64,000 nucleotides of DNA from positions 46,110,723 through 46,174,722 of the forward strand of contig OX465584.1 of assembly GCA_950022655.1 (NCBI GenBank), written 5' to 3'. The notes beneath the pieces were generated by a model, which saw only the letters and a program-made list of their open reading frames with translations, did no database searches and had not been told where the DNA came from. A program made the position numbers and the translations under genes. This DNA is from Alentia gelatinosa (lineage: Eukaryota; Annelida; Polychaeta; Phyllodocida; Polynoidae). This document shows, in pieces, positions 1 through 14,200 of the stretch. Every line of letters starts with the position of its first letter. The first letter of the stretch is position 1.

Positions 1-534
1 ACTGCCCTGTTTTAGATGAGGTTCAAAACTATGAAAACAAGAAGATGATCTCGTGAAAGCCTGGTGTTGAATTACAAACTTTAGGAAGATCGCTATGGCT
101 CTGGCAGTATGATGTCAAACACAGAGCACGCCATGGTAACGGCGGAGGTAAGAAATTAACAATCCTTCAGGCAAGGTAGCATCACTGTGGGGAACACGTT
201 ATCTTAAAAAGCCTTGTCAATTCAGTCATTTGCGCTGTGTTGGTCAGTTTCTCTGCCAGCACGCACTGGGCCGCCACCTTTCTGGACGGGGATGAATGAA
301 GGACATCGAGCTACACGAGCCACCTGCCGAGGTGAATGTACTGCAGGGGAATTGTCAGCCCCACGAACCGAGCTACGAATCTACACGTCAAGGGTTACTA
401 CATGCTCTAAGTGTCTGATGGCGGTTAGACGAGGCAAACACTGACGACCTGCGTTGGGGTTTGTTATTCTTTTCAAACAGAGAATCTGAGTGGAGAGGGA
501 GCAGGGTGTTTGGAGCCCTGGGTGACGGTACCAT

Positions 535-818
535 CATTTATCCTACCCCTCATATAAATCTCCATAGACTTAACATGGTGGGCCTGTATGCCTCGGTTAT
601 GCCATAAAATATTTATATGCCACTGATGACATATGGAGTTAAAAACATGTGACAGGGTAGGATAAAATCTAAACATCACTCAATTTCATATAATTGTTTA
701 CATGCCATTCGTTGTCTTCCGCTAAAGATATCACTCAACTCCGCTTCGTGATATCATTCCGCGAAGACAACTCATGCCATATAAACAATCATATGAAATT
801 TCGTGATGTTTCATGATA
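535..818 (+). mobile_element. foldback/MITE-like repeat, copy 1
   Basis: This stretch matches 19453-19735 in reverse orientation over about 280 bp. Shared blocks include CATATAAATCT, GTTAAAAACATGTGAC and ATAAACAATCATATGAAA. About 670-812 folds back on itself: ATTTCATATAATTGTTTACA on the left pairs with the inverse of TATAAACAATCATATGAAAT on the right, around a GATATCACTC...GTGATATC core. No coding capacity and no clear target duplication. Inference: a non-autonomous transposon relic. Confidence 0.7.
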
Positions 819-1019
819 ATCTACAACACGTTCAGTTTACAATACACCATCTCCACCCGCTGCCGACATGGACCCCCTCCCCCGGCCCCTCCAGTAGCCT
901 CAGCGTGTTACATGACTTTAGCCTTAGGACGTGCCCAAAAGGCGGTCAGACGGTGGCAGTGGGGTGAAGGGGATGGGGGTGACCCCAATCCATTGAGCAC
1001 ATTGAGTTATTACATTTCA

Positions 1020-1330
1020 ACCCAAATCTGACATGGCAAAGTCACCTTAGTGAGCATGTATCACATTAAAGTTACCCCATAAATAACACAATATTATCTT
1101 AGTTATCATGTATCCAGTTAAATTCACCGTATAAATAACACAGCATAGCCACATTAGTGAGTATGTATTATGTTAAACTTACCCCATAAATAACGCATCA
1201 AAATCACACCAGTGGGCATGCCACAGGTTACTACGATTTAAATCGTAGATACCATAGCAAAGTCAAGTCAGTGAAGGTAGTACATCTAACACCATAAATA
1301 ACACAGGAAAGCCATATAATTGAGCAGGTA
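1020..1330 (+). repeat. degenerate tandem repeat, 52-55-bp period
   Basis: The block CCATAAATAACACA recurs near 1077, 1129, 1184 and 1293, each preceded by a diverged AGTGAGCATGTAT-like block. About five diverged units. No gene. Confidence 0.7.
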
Positions 1331-1859
1331 ACTTCTACTGATGCTACTATCACCATGAATCCTTATCAACAGATATATTGGTATTAAATCTGGACAGAAA
1401 TCGTTTGATTATGTTTCTTATTGAACGCTTCGTGCTTGTCAAACGTGGAATTCTCGGAGTGAGCTACATGGGTTTTCTTGTAGCTGAATATTACATTTTA
1501 AAATTTGATATTCAGTATGAAAAACTATGCTGAAACCAACGATGAAACCAAACAGAAACCTAACAAAAATAGAACAATCACTGGTTGCTGGGCATTATAA
1601 GTGACTGCTCATTTCCGCTGACACACTTCCCATCACACAGTCCGACTTAGGCTCACCTTCAGCTCTCACCAGATGGCGACTGTTGACCTGTTTTAAGTAG
1701 CGGTAGTGACAGCGAGAACACATACGGAGTGACAGGTTCCACCCTCTACCAGACACCCGCACCACGGCCGCTCTATCTACACACAACATGCAACTTCCAC
1801 AGACGTGTGGCTCTAGACCGAGAGATGCTGTCAGCGTCAGACAGAGAACGTGTTCTCTG

Positions 1860-2690
1860 GCTAAGGAAGACTTCTCAGACTCAGGGAGACATCCCAGATT
1901 CAGATTCTGAGGCTGAAGGAGAGTTATCAGATTCAGGGAGACATCCCAGATTCAGAATCTCAAGCTGAAGGAGAGTTCTCAGATTGAGGGACACCTCTCA
2001 GAACCAGTGGGTCGTTTAATAATCTAGGATCTTACATAAAGATCCTTTTCTATACCTTGTACAAGAGTTATCGTTTAATGATATTTAAGTTCGTTCACTT
2101 AGACATTAATGGCCATCCGTTAGGCCGTCCATAAGTATTGAATATAATTGACCCACTTCATCTCTGGGTGTCTGTGGCATAGGGAAAAAGAGTCTACTTG
2201 TAGGATCCTAGGTTATTCAACGGGCCCCTGGAAGACTTATGAGGCTCAGAGAGACTACTCAGTTTCAGGGAGACTTCTCAGGCCCAGGGAGACTTCCCAG
2301 ATTCAGATTCTCAGACTGAGGGAGAATTCGCAGATTCAGGGAGACTTCTCAGATTCAGAGACTTCCCGGATTCAGAGACTTCTCAGTTTCAGGGAGACTT
2401 TTCAGGCACAGGGAGACTTCCCAGATTCAGATTCTCAGACTGAGGGAGAATTCGCAGATTCAGGGGGACTTCTCAGATTCAGAGACTTCCCGGATTCAGA
2501 GACTTCTCAGTTTCAGGGAGACTTTTCAGGCACAGGGAGACTTCCCAGATTCAGATTCTCAGACTGAGGGAGACTTCTCAGTTTCAGGGAGACTTTTCAG
2601 ATTCAAGGAGACCTCTCAGACTAAGGGAGACTTCTCAGGTTCAGGGAGACTTCTCAGGCTCACGGAGCGAGTTCTCAAGCCCAGAAAGTG
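1860..2690 (+). repeat. GGGAGACTTCTCAGATTCA minisatellite with 124-bp higher-order unit
   Basis: Short units of about 18-24 bp (GGGAGACTTCTCAGATTCA and variants) run from about 1860 to 1990 and again from 2240 to 2690, separated by roughly 250 bp of unrelated sequence. Inside the second block a higher-order unit starts at 2291, 2415 and 2539 with an exact 124-bp period. The open frames across it are repeat artefacts. Confidence 0.85.
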
Positions 2691-3094
2691 AACTCAGATT
2701 GTGATACCTTGACCACTTGAATTTTGACTGGGTTAAGTGCATCATATTCTGGGTTAACAATACTGTTTGAGATTGTGCTTAGGCATGGTTAATCTATAAG
2801 TACTCCCCAGGCTGTGAGCATAACTAAAAAAGCATATAAAACTCATGCTTCAGGAAATAAAGATTAGGCTGACTGGGAGTATAGGTCAGGGAGTATGGTC
2901 CGGATGGGATGTATGGCTGCATGAATGAGTGCGTGGTTTGGTTATTGATTCTTTTTTTCCGGTTATGATAAGTGTTCTTGCCTCGTATTCTAAATTAGTT
3001 TGGTTATTGACGTTGCAGTGGGGTTTTACCACAATTCACACATCAGCACACTGCAGGTAGAAAACATGACCGTAAGACGTCGTCTGCCGTTGTG

Positions 3095-3109
3095 TGACGT
3101 CACTTCCGG
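3095..3109 (+). promoter_or_regulatory. CRE plus ETS composite site
   Basis: A perfect TGACGTCA (3095-3102) overlaps CACTTCCGG (3101-3109) inside a CpG-rich patch (about 3075-3125) within the kinase intron. CRE/ETS pairs are typical of promoters and enhancers. Function here is inferred only. Confidence 0.35.
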
Positions 3110-3491
3110 CCGTGGGCAGTATCAGCCGGTATCAGAATGATCTTATCACCGTGCGAGTGACTCAGCAATATTTGGGTATTCTATTTTGGGGAATCCCCTT
3201 AAATGAGCCACAGTGGATGGTGAGATACAGACAGTAGTCATAGATTGTTGCTCGTCTATCATACATTGAGTCATGATGAAACCCAGGGATTCCTCCTAAC
3301 ACTAACTGAACACACCAGCTAACACTGACAAGAGAGATCTTTATAGTAAACATGCATGTAATACTACAACCTCAGAACATCTCACTCATAATCTAATTAC
3401 CACCCATAACGCAGCAGTGGGAGTCTTACAATACCTTTAGCTCGGGCCTTAATGCCAACGTCTTAAAACTTTTAAATGATAATCATGAAAA

Positions 3492-3560
3492 TACATTCTT
3501 TTGTCTGGTTGTTTGTTTGGGTAGTTTAACGTCCGATCTATCCAATTAGATTTGATAATA
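3492..3560 (+). repeat. dispersed repeat fragment, copy 1
   Basis: The sequence TTTGTTTGGGTAGTTTAACG followed by CCAATTAGA resembles 55805-55865, which has GTTTGGGTAGTTCAACATAC and CAATTAGAC. Two short diverged copies of one dispersed repeat; class unknown. Confidence 0.45.
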
Positions 3561-4514
3561 CATTCACTTTCTAAAGTCCATCAAACACTAGATGTTGCTA
3601 TCTAGTTGGAGTGCTAGTCATTAGATATAGAATATCTCTCATATTCATTCTGATTCGTCTTTAAATGAAACTGGATAATAGGAATAAGCAGGCTGATAAG
3701 CCCTTGAGCCCCTAACACTACATATACTTTAAGTGGCTCAGGGGTATGGCCATACAGTATTTGTCTGTCTCTAGGTTGATATAAACAGGACAGAAACATG
3801 TTTATCTGAATATCTCTACTGTATAATTGACCCACTTTTTGTATGCATTACGAACCCCGACTAGAGCAATCTACGCCTATTTGCCCGTCATTAAAGACAG
3901 ACACAAGGCCAACAAGGACAGTCCTCAATCTGTACTCAAGACGTCCACTACGCCTGCCGCCATGTGCGTGACAACATCTGTTTTGTTTCTCTACGCGGTT
4001 TAACAACGTTGGCACATTCTTTCCACTACTTCAGTAAGTGGGGACAGGTTTTTTTTCAGGGAAGTGAGGAAGGATCGGCCTATGTACGGTTTCCTAGCGC
4101 TCTTGATCGGTCGGAAATGTTAATGGTTAAAAGGCAATAATGTTTGGTTTTTTTTTAAACAAATATGTGTACTTATTTTCATTACTAAATGAATACCATA
4201 AACATATCGTACATCTCACTGAATCTTAACAATAGAACAGTATTATTCTTTATTTCTGGCCGAGTAACAGGTGTTTTGTACCACCAATTTCGTTGGTACC
4301 ACGTTGTAATCTTTTATCATTTCTTTTTTGTAGGCAAAACATCATTTTGCTAATACTCGGTTAACACGGCGAGAAACAGGACCCGGGGCTCCACGGGCCG
4401 GTGGTCTGACGTGTAACTTACAGGATGTGTAGAAGCTCTGTTGTATATCGCGCATACAAATGTGTTATACTGACGTGCATTCAGCGCTGCGCCTGCCTCA
4501 GCCCCACATGTACA

Positions 4515-4577
4515 CCGCCCACCACGCTACACCACGCTACACCACGCCGCTACACCACGCCGCTACACCACGCTACA
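4515..4577 (+). repeat. CTACACCACG microsatellite-like array
   Basis: Units CTACACCACG and CCGCTACACCACG are repeated about five times. The overlapping short open frames are artefacts of the repeat. Confidence 0.8.
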
Positions 4578-5255
4578 TACAGCGGGCTTACAATTTACGG
4601 CCTTTAAATCCAAGTAACCAAATAAGCGGTTATAAACGTACGTGCAGCTAGAGCAGTATAAATGTAGATCTGATCAATACGTCTGCTACACGCTCAACTG
4701 CTCGTATCTTACTCGTTAGTGCCGAGTACCTCGACTAGAGCCAGGTATTGACGAGGGTTGTAGCACACACACTTATACAGACCTGCAGTGCCTTACACAG
4801 CGCTATGATCGCCAGCAGCCCACGACCGGCTTGCTACATAGAGATGACACTAACAGAGTTCTAACGTGTAAACTTAATAATACGTCCCAATCACCTTCTA
4901 AGAAATAGATGTTCTCTTATTGCTTTGTTCTAAGGTCAGCAAATCCTAAGGAATTTAAGCAACTCTGTTCCGTTCTTCATTGCTGGTTACATTATGAAAG
5001 ACGTACTGTGATAAGGATTACCCTGAATCTAATATTACATAATGAATCAACAAAAATGCTAAATCAACGAAAGCTGGCATGTAATGCATCCCAATCTGTT
5101 CAGCCATAATGGCTGATTTGTGGCAATGTGCTTTAACGGGAGAACTCTGTAAAATACAGCTTTTTATAAGCAGAATCAAATCAATATCTTAAAAAAAGGG
5201 CATAATTCATAGGCCTTTTTACAGCATGAACTGGAGATAATGGAAAAAAACTTAC

Positions 5256-8200
5256 TTCACCAAATGCACCTCGTCCTATGACCTTGATGGGTTCAAAGTC
5301 GTGTACTCCTAACCGCGACCGTTTGAGTCGTAAAAACTCCGTCTCCTTCATAGCGTGTTGTTGCCGCTTTTCTTGTTTCTGGAGAAAAGAAATACCAGTT
5401 AATCTCTGTGTCAGATCCTGATAGTCTACAGGTAGGCGATGTGTATGCGATGTTTAATATCAATTTTACCTGCCTCGGCTGTCTATCCCCAACTCATAAA
5501 CCTACCGAAAAAGTCGTTTATATGTGATGTTTTTTAGAGATGGCTCCTTGTGTAAACATCTTCAATATTTGTAAATAGAAATAATAATAAATAGAATAAA
5601 AAATAAATAAATAGATAAAAATAATGTACTTTCTTTTGGAGTTATAATAAACTCCAGATGAAGATGACGATATTACCTCATATTAACCATTTTTGTTAAG
5701 CATATCAATCTACACCTTTGTGAATAGTTTACACAAAGAGAAATTTATCATAATCTCTTTGGTTTTATATAATAAGGACCAATCTTCTGGATGTAACATA
5801 GATTTATATCTAATTTTCCACAACAGGAGTATGAGAAAATGAAAAGGATATGATATCATTTTACTCGTGTCAATGATTAAGTCAGATTTTTCAAGAGCTG
5901 ATGTTGCCGACAACCAAAAATGGTCAGAATAATTGAGTGTCCTCTATGTTTGAACAAAGAAACCTGACTTGACTGACGTGGCTACTTTAATGCGAAAACT
6001 GGATAACAAGGGACAACTGGGCAAAATGCTGCAGGCATGCTAAGACGGACACAGAAACTGTGCCAAGTTCTGTCCATACAATGCAGGAAGCATCTATTCA
6101 CAAAGAATGGTTGTAAATGTAAAGCATAGAGAACAAGCGTTCAGAAAATAAGAAGAATCCGTTTTATATGCACCACATCATTTCTACTATCCGGTCACTG
6201 AAGTGGTGTTGACCATAGACGATAAAATCTTTACAAGGTGATGCTGGCCTGCCTTTTATAATGATTAAAGACTGAAAATACATGTTATTTTACAACCCTT
6301 TATGGGCCACACTCCTGCTGTCTGCAACATGCCTGCAGGAACTGGCCAGTAAATATATAATTACCCGAGGTACTTACCTTGGTACTATAATGAAAGGGAA
6401 TTGTAGTTCTAACAAGCCTGAGGCGCATATATTACTGTCCCAAAGAGTCACGTTGTAAATCAGTCCCAGGTGAAAATTACATGAACAGTGGGTTACCTCG
6501 ACCGCAAAACAAATCCTCCTTCGTTTTCTCATTTCCTCCTTTTTCAGTGTGTAATCATGAGGTGATCCAGGAGGTCATGCGAGGTGCGACCTTCACTTTT
6601 TTATCATTTTTTTATTTTATTTTTTTTTCGACACAAACTCTATTTTTGTTTTCAAAAAGATGAACACCCAATTTCCAATATTTAAACTCTCCTTTAAGAG
6701 GAGGAAATGAAGGTTTCCTAGTCTCGGTCGTAGCTGAAACCAACACAAGAGTCTCTTCTCTACGGCCACGATGAGAGTACTGTTTTCTGTGGAGGCGGGA
6801 CATAATCAGTCTTGCCAGATTTAGAACGTCCCCCTCAGCTGTTCTGTTTAATCAAATATTGGGAGGAAAGCCATAAACCAACCAGGAAGCAAATTGATTG
6901 CAATTGTGATTTACTGTGACTAGTTCACAATAAGGCAGTGTCCAATTACTGTACATGAATATTACTTCAACAAGTCTCCACCCACAGTGCAGGCTTTCAT
7001 CAGGCATCATGGAATATCAATACAAATATTTCTGATATCATTACGTTTTTAAGTGTTGCATTCGGGGATACAATAGGCCTCGTAATAATTATAGAATGGA
7101 CATTTATAACTGGACCAGCAAGTTCTAATTCCACACTTAATATTCTTCTTCTTTTTTTTAAACCGAATAAGTTTTACCAGCAAATCAATCTGGACGTGGA
7201 TATATACTTTTTATATGCAGTAATGATAGTAAGATGCCTTATTGCATGCGTTACGTTTCGGCCAGTGAGGTGTGACCTTCATCAAGGCTGGAATATGAGA
7301 TTAATCTGAGTAATATACAGGGCTGAATATAGAGTCTCCTATGTTAGAGTGCCATAGATCACAGTATAATCTACGTAATATGAGTAGAAATAATGATCAT
7401 TATGCTGGTAGAACTTACCTGTTCTTCGGAAAGACCCTCCTCCTCCATAGACTGCTCCAGTTTCCGGTATCTGAAAAATAGAACAAGGTTCAAAACATTA
7501 GTTCTCGACATGGTAGAACATTCCCATAGTATATCAATTAAAGGTACCTTTGAAATCTAATTCGTCCCAGCAACCAGTCATTTGTTTTCTTATTCAATCT
7601 TTTTATTTATTCTTTTGTTGGCATAAAAGTAAATCACATTTGACGTTGATTAGAGAAGTGAGAACTAAAAGGGGCGAGAGAGAAATAATGCAATGTACCG
7701 TATGCTGTATACTGGAAAATAAATGCTGTGATCTAATATAAAAAAAAAAAATTTTAAAAAAGGGGGCGAGAGGTGGAGTTTGTGTGCTGGACTCTGAACT
7801 GTGCGAACTACTTTCGGTTTCTCTCCGAATGGGGCCCTCTTGTCAGCTCATTTTAGATACGGCTGTGAAATTTGCCGTCCTGGTTCTTATTCCCCCGTGT
7901 AAAACGCACAAAGCACCGCAACATCCTTAAAGTAATCACTGAATTCTGGCGTGAGAATCGGTTATCAAACCGTGACTCGCCTAACATCGACACGAACTCC
8001 ATATTTGCACAATATTTGATCGCTTGAAGACATCTTCATATACTAGATTCAAACAGAGTTTACCTGCTTACGTTTCAGGAAAATGTATCTGGTTATGTCA
8101 TCCCCCATTCTATGTGCCTTTGTGACTCTATTGTCAGTGAATCTGTCTCTGCCCTTACCTGTTTAATTTGTCAGTGGATTTATCACCAAAGTAAACCTGT

Positions 8201-11200
8201 CTGTGCCCTCTCTTGTCTCACATGTTAGTGTACTTGTCACCAAAGTAAGTCTGTCTGTGTACGTTCCTGTTTAATATGTCAGTGAGTGTATCATCATAGT
8301 AAATCTGTCTCTGCCCTATTCTGTCTTACATGTTTGTGTTGTCGGTGATTGTATCATGACAGTGAATCTGCCTCTGCCTTTTTTTGGATATATCAGTCGA
8401 TATATCGCCATAGTAAATCTGCTGTACCCTGTATTGTACTGCATGTCTGTGATTGTGTCATCGTAGTAAATCTGCCTGTGCCCTGTATTGTACTGCATGT
8501 CAGTGATTGTGTCAGCATAGTAAATCTGCTGTACCCTGTATTGTACTGCATGTCAGTGATTGTGTCAGCATAGTAAATCTGCTGTACCCTGTATTGTACT
8601 GCATGTCAGTGATTGTGTCAGCATAGTAAATCTGCTGTACCCTGTATTGTACTGCATGTCAGTGATTGTGTCAGCATAGTAAATCTGCTGTACCCTGTAT
8701 TGTACTGCATGTCAGTGATTGTGTCAGCATAGTAAATCTGCTGTGCCCTGTATTGTACTACATGTCAGTGATTGTGTCACCGTAGTAAATCTGCCTGTGC
8801 CCTGTATTGTACTGCATGTCTGTGATTGTGTTAGCATAGTAAATCTGCTGTGCCCTGTATTGTACTACATGTCAGTGATTGTGTCACCGTAGTAAATCTG
8901 CCTGTGCTCAGTATTGTTCTGCATGTCAGTGAATGTGTCACCGTAGTAAATCTGCCTATGCCCTGTATTGTACTACATGTCAGTGAATGTGTCACTGTAG
9001 TAAATCTGCCTGTGCTCAGTATTGTTCTGCATGTCAGTGATTGTGTCAGCATAGTAAATCTGCTGTGCCCTGTATTGTACTACATGTCAGTGAATGTGTC
9101 ACTGTAGTAAATCTGCTGTGCCCTGTATTGTACTGCATGTCAGTGATTGTGTCAGCATAGTAAATCTGCCTGTGCCCTGTATTGTACTACATGTCAGTGA
9201 ATGTGTCACCGTAGTAAATCTGCTGTGCCCTGTATTGTACTACATGTCAGTGAATGTGTCACCGTAGTAAATCTGCTGTGCCCTGTATTGTACTGCATGT
9301 CAGTGATTGTGTCAGCATAGTAAATCTGCCTGTGCCCTGTATTGTACTGCATGTCAGTGAACGTGTCACTGTAGTAAATCTGTCTGTGTACTTTCCTGTT
9401 CTACATGTTGGTGTCAGTGACCAGCGGAGGAGTGAGACCACGAGTTGACCATAACGCTGCTTCTTATTTTTAGGCTGGACATGGGACCTGGTTTACGGAC
9501 GCGCCACCAGTGTTTGCCATCGTGTAGAGTGTCGGCTATTTCTACCCAGTCGCCCGCCCACACAATGTGTGCCCACACAGCAGTCAGTCTGTTACGCCGC
9601 AGTCTCGTGAATCTGCCACACTACATTTGTTGGCTGCCCTTTGTGTGCTGCGAACCTGCCCGTACCATGATTGGAGACCAGGGTCTCACAAAACTCTTTT
9701 ACGAGTCCTTATCGAGGAACATGAGGTTACAAACAAAAATTGCATCGTAACAAGTTCGGATATGGCCGATTATAGATATGTCCATATAGTCTGCCATACA
9801 TAAGACAGGTGATCGGTATGGTGGAATAGGAGGAGATAAAAAAAAAAATGGAAAATTCTCTGCAATCATGCGCGGATTGTCAATGATATGTATGTGGTCC
9901 ATGTGTAGGACTGTATCTTGGATTAGTTTTAGAGTATAGTCGTAATATTTGAAACTATTGTAAACCGATAAATACGGAACTCAGTTTTTGTTGTGGTATA
10001 TTCGCTTATTTTTCTCGGTTATTAAAGTTAAGTACGTCCTGCCTACATCCTTAGCCTGAATGCTAGAGTTACATAAAACTACAGCATTACACCCACAACC
10101 AATCCATGGATTTGGGGAAACTGCTGCTCTCTATCATAGGAGCCCACACTCTGTAGGGTCCATAGGGTGTTACGAAACTGCCGCCCTCCTACACTGCACC
10201 CGCATCAGACAGACAGGGGCACTTGAAACTACTGCCCTACATCAGGTCATTCTTAGCCTGCTCCAGGGCTGCAGGAGAGAAAATAGCCGCACACCGGGTC
10301 GTGGTATCCAAAATAACCGGATAAATAAAGCCAAATCTTTCTATACCAGTCTGCGCAAGCCAAAATATGCAGCAGGGAATGAAAATTCATTGCGCGATTA
10401 GCAGTGTGCCAAGTAAGTCGTGCGTGTACCATTTGCAACAGGGATGTCAATTGCGGTAATGAAAAAAACAGAGAGAATATTTTCCATGTGGCATGTGGAA
10501 TTGATTGTCTCAGAGAGACTTAGAAACATGGAAAACACATCGTTATTGGCCATGGAATGGAGCTGGGGTGACTGTGGAACTTTGAACCATTGTTTTTTTT
10601 TTATTATTATTTTGTTGTTGTTTTTTAAATTAAGTACAAACAGTTCTAGATGTTTATTGGTGTGAATGAGGTATAATTCATCCTTTCTTTGTTTTGTTTT
10701 TTTAAGAAAATAAGAATATTTTAAACTGAAAATGAAAACAAGGGTTTCTTTGGAAAATAGGAAAACTGCCATCTATGTTACAAGGTGGCCGTGTGGCCGT
10801 GTCCTAAGCCAGGATCTGCCCGCTCCTCTTACACCACACCTCGGCTCTTTTATTCCGCTCGCTAATCAATAGGAGGTGAGAGAGGCGACCGACATGCGGC
10901 CGTCCGCCTGGTCGCTCAATGCGGCGACTATTTACACGACATTCCGCACGTATGCGTGCACACGTACATGACGAGCATTCCGCGCGCGCGTGCTCGCCTA
11001 CAGCCGGGCATGTGTGGGTTTACAGGTGTTTTGAGGGTTTAGCGTCATGGAAACACCCAGCTAAGTATCGACTGAATACGATTTGTGACAGAAACGTGTG
11101 AGGGGTGAAGCACATCTACGTGTATTTGATACACCCATCATGCTCACTAACCACGGTGATGTGGCTGTACAGCTGGAGAAGGCCATACATATACAGGACG

Positions 11201-14200
11201 AAACATGGTTTTCACATTTTTTTGTGGTGTCTATTCAATTATAACTTGTTGTAAATACATATACAATTAGAATTTATTTTAATACAACATGAAACGAAAT
11301 TCCGGTGTTTCTTGGTTATTAGGCGGGACACTTGTTATTTTTATTTGAAACTATTAATGATAATTTGTATAGCCATGAGGATATAAGTGTTTTATCAAAA
11401 AGATGTATACGACTTAGTACGTGAATAAAATGGTGTTTCAACATTAATTTGAGGCATATAATAACGTAAATGAGTCCGCCGGGATATCGTTCTCGCCCTT
11501 TTGTCCCATTAATATATCAATCCGCTTCTGGCGCCGGGACATATTTATGTGACAAAAGACCTTGAACTGCCATCCCCACGGGCTCAGTATCCACGTTTTC
11601 TCGAATTACTCTCTGTCCATGCTCTGAACCACCCCGCCGCCCAATACCTTAGAATGTATCGCTGAATCATAAATTTGTATTGACACACCTGTTGACTGTG
11701 TGGTTCTCAGTAGATGTTACTTTTATTTGACTCGGTGTAACGCGCATAGTAACCGTGAACACGAGGTACGTATCCACTGGACACTTGTCTACTCACTTTA
11801 CCGAATGTCATCTGTAGATCTATGTGGTTATTGGCTAAATGAGTGTGGGTGTCAGTAACTATCACATTACACCGCCAGCTCAACCGAAGCTGTACCACCC
11901 CCACATCCCACATCATGTACAGCTTTGCTTTGTCCTGACACAGGTGTCCCGATGTTTCTTATTTAAAAGCATGTATTGACCGACCCATGAATATAATACA
12001 AGCCTCATTTTCCATTCTCTCCACACTGACACTTTTATAAACGGTTATCACGATTTTTACCGGTCTCGCTTTTACACCAGCCGTGCCACTAGCCCTGGTT
12101 ATGTTTCACGAGGCGGATGTAAATCTTACGAGCATCGTAGCACGTAGAACCTGCGATTAGCCTACATGAAAGCTGCCACGAGGTGAGGCGGCAATGCCAA
12201 TGGGCGCTACAAATAGTCGCCGTGCCCCAGTGCGACGAAGCGCGCGGTGGCGCCACACAGCGGCGAGTACGGCCCCGCCACACTCTCCGAGCAGAGATCC
12301 TGCGCTCAACTTCCTGTGGCCGCTTATATCTCTGCCCCGACCTCACACTAAACAGTGTTGTAGAGCTGCAAAAGAAACAGCTGGATTGTCTGTGAACCTC
12401 ATTTAACAAATATAGTAAACTGTTTTTCCCAGCTCATATGAGTTTTTTTTAGTATAATGACTTTTGACAGTTACCCTGTTTTGAATCCGCAATGTAGGCT
12501 GGTTCTCCCTGGGTTTAGTAGATACCTGGGAAACCCGTGTTAGGTTGAGGCAGAGATTAGTAAGTACTAGCGCCACGAAAGATCTGCTGGGGGAGTGGCC
12601 CCGCCCTTGGCGGAGTGCTTAACGGCGTGAGAGTAGTTTATAGGAATGGGAGTTGGGTCCGGGTAGAGCCGCACTGTGCCCCATTCTCTCTCCACTTGTA
12701 CGCCGACTGTGTGCGGGCTGGGGCCGGCTGCTCGTGCGAGCTGTGTGTGACTCGAGTGGCGCTTTAGAGGTGGAAATAGGCGGGATTCGCCAGGCTTTGT
12801 TCACCATGACAGTCGCCCATTATCACCATGGGGACCGGGGAGTCCCTGCGCGGCTCTACCTAAACACACTGTGCCGCTCTGCCGACGTCACAAGGCTGAC
12901 TGATACTTCTGTATCTTCTCTGTGTTTGAGGCGTCTTTTTGTGCTTGGAGAAAGGATCTCGTTTTCCATCAATCAGGACCCCGTCCCAGACTCGACAGGA
13001 GACATTTACTTTTATTTCTGATGAAAAAAGGTATTAATCACGGATGAAAATAGCATTTTGAGAAATAAACGAAGGATCGGCGGGGAAGGGGGGGGGGTTG
13101 AGGGATGTCCTTAGACCCCCATCAGGGGCAGCTCTCTGGGGGGCAAAACAAATAATAGCTTCTGGAATTTGAGCTTCTAGTAAAATGATGGCCTTCCTTA
13201 TGTGTTTATTTTGCGTATTTCAATGATGAAAATGCCCTTCCCCACCCCTCCAAAATAAGTTCTCATAGCATTTGCACCGATCTCAAAAATAGCCCAGCAA
13301 GTCAGAAAAGATTATCATGAATGGTTAATATATCAAATCAGATTCATCGGGACATTGATTTCTACACGTACCGCTTGTCCCAGAAGCCATAAGGTAGACC
13401 TATCCATGAATAGATCTTCCCTTTCAAGCTGGTCTATCTATAAATGACTTACACATTAAAAACACGTCTTTATAGTCAACACCAAAGTGAAACCGGTACT
13501 AAAGCATTCCCTCACATCTGTGGCTCCATGAACATTCTCTTTCCCCCACTTATATCATAATACTTTAATAATCCTTCAATCTGATTTGCTACCCATGCCA
13601 CATTACTGGTTGCCCTCATGAGACACAGTATTTTCATAACAGCATGAAAAACAACTACTACGGAGAGCATTATTAATAAGATGCAGACAGAGTAGTGGCG
13701 GCTAGAGGAGACAAACCCTAACAACTACTGTGGCATGCATTATTAAAATGGAATATACGTTTGCAGGTGCAATGTGCTTTCTCAGGAGTTACATGAATTA
13801 ATCTGTGAGCGTTTGATGCGACTCACATATATATTGGTGCTTATACAAAAGACACCATTCTTTTCAAGTGTCCTAATTGTGTTACACTGCATGGACAGTA
13901 AAGCCCGCGTTGAGACTGACATTCATGTGCAGACACCGTGGTTATGGCTGCAGGAGTCAGACGGAATGATGTTCTTGCCAATGTTTCGGAATCTTAAAAT
14001 CTTTTCATCAGCCCATGAATACAAATGTGGAAAATCATGGAATTCACAGCTTTTTATACGATCGAGGAAGTCTGGGTTATTGATTTCAGTTCATAAATTT
14101 GCCAGGTCTTTATGGAAGTGTCCATTGACATAATGAATTTGTTTAGTGGGTGACATGTATATTACTAATGGTAATAATCACTTATCAGCCTATAATTCTT

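Larger units (their letters stand above)
1..5255 (-). other. intron of the STK38-like gene (left part; continues beyond the window)
   Basis: This is the intron after the glycine-loop exon; the donor is GTAAG at 5255-5251. No exon for the next kinase segment (the VAIK-type lysine region) could be read on the minus strand. It holds a foldback repeat (535-818), tandem repeats (about 1020-1330 and 1860-2690), a CRE/ETS composite (3095-3109) and a short microsatellite (4515-4577). About 190-530, 2700-3090, 3110-3480, 3570-4510 and 4580-5250 show nothing recognisable. Confidence 0.8.

Noticed and set aside
2148..2567. 139-codon open frame
   Set aside because: Lies mostly in the GGGAGACTTCTCAGATTCA minisatellite; the peptide is a repeat echo.
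8349..9448. Overlapping frames on both strands reading [16 protein letters not shown] repeats
   Set aside because: Direct translation of the 53/54-bp minisatellite, open on both strands.
12653..13021. 122-codon frame
   Set aside because: Sits in a CpG-rich island; openness is explained by low TA content and there is no domain.
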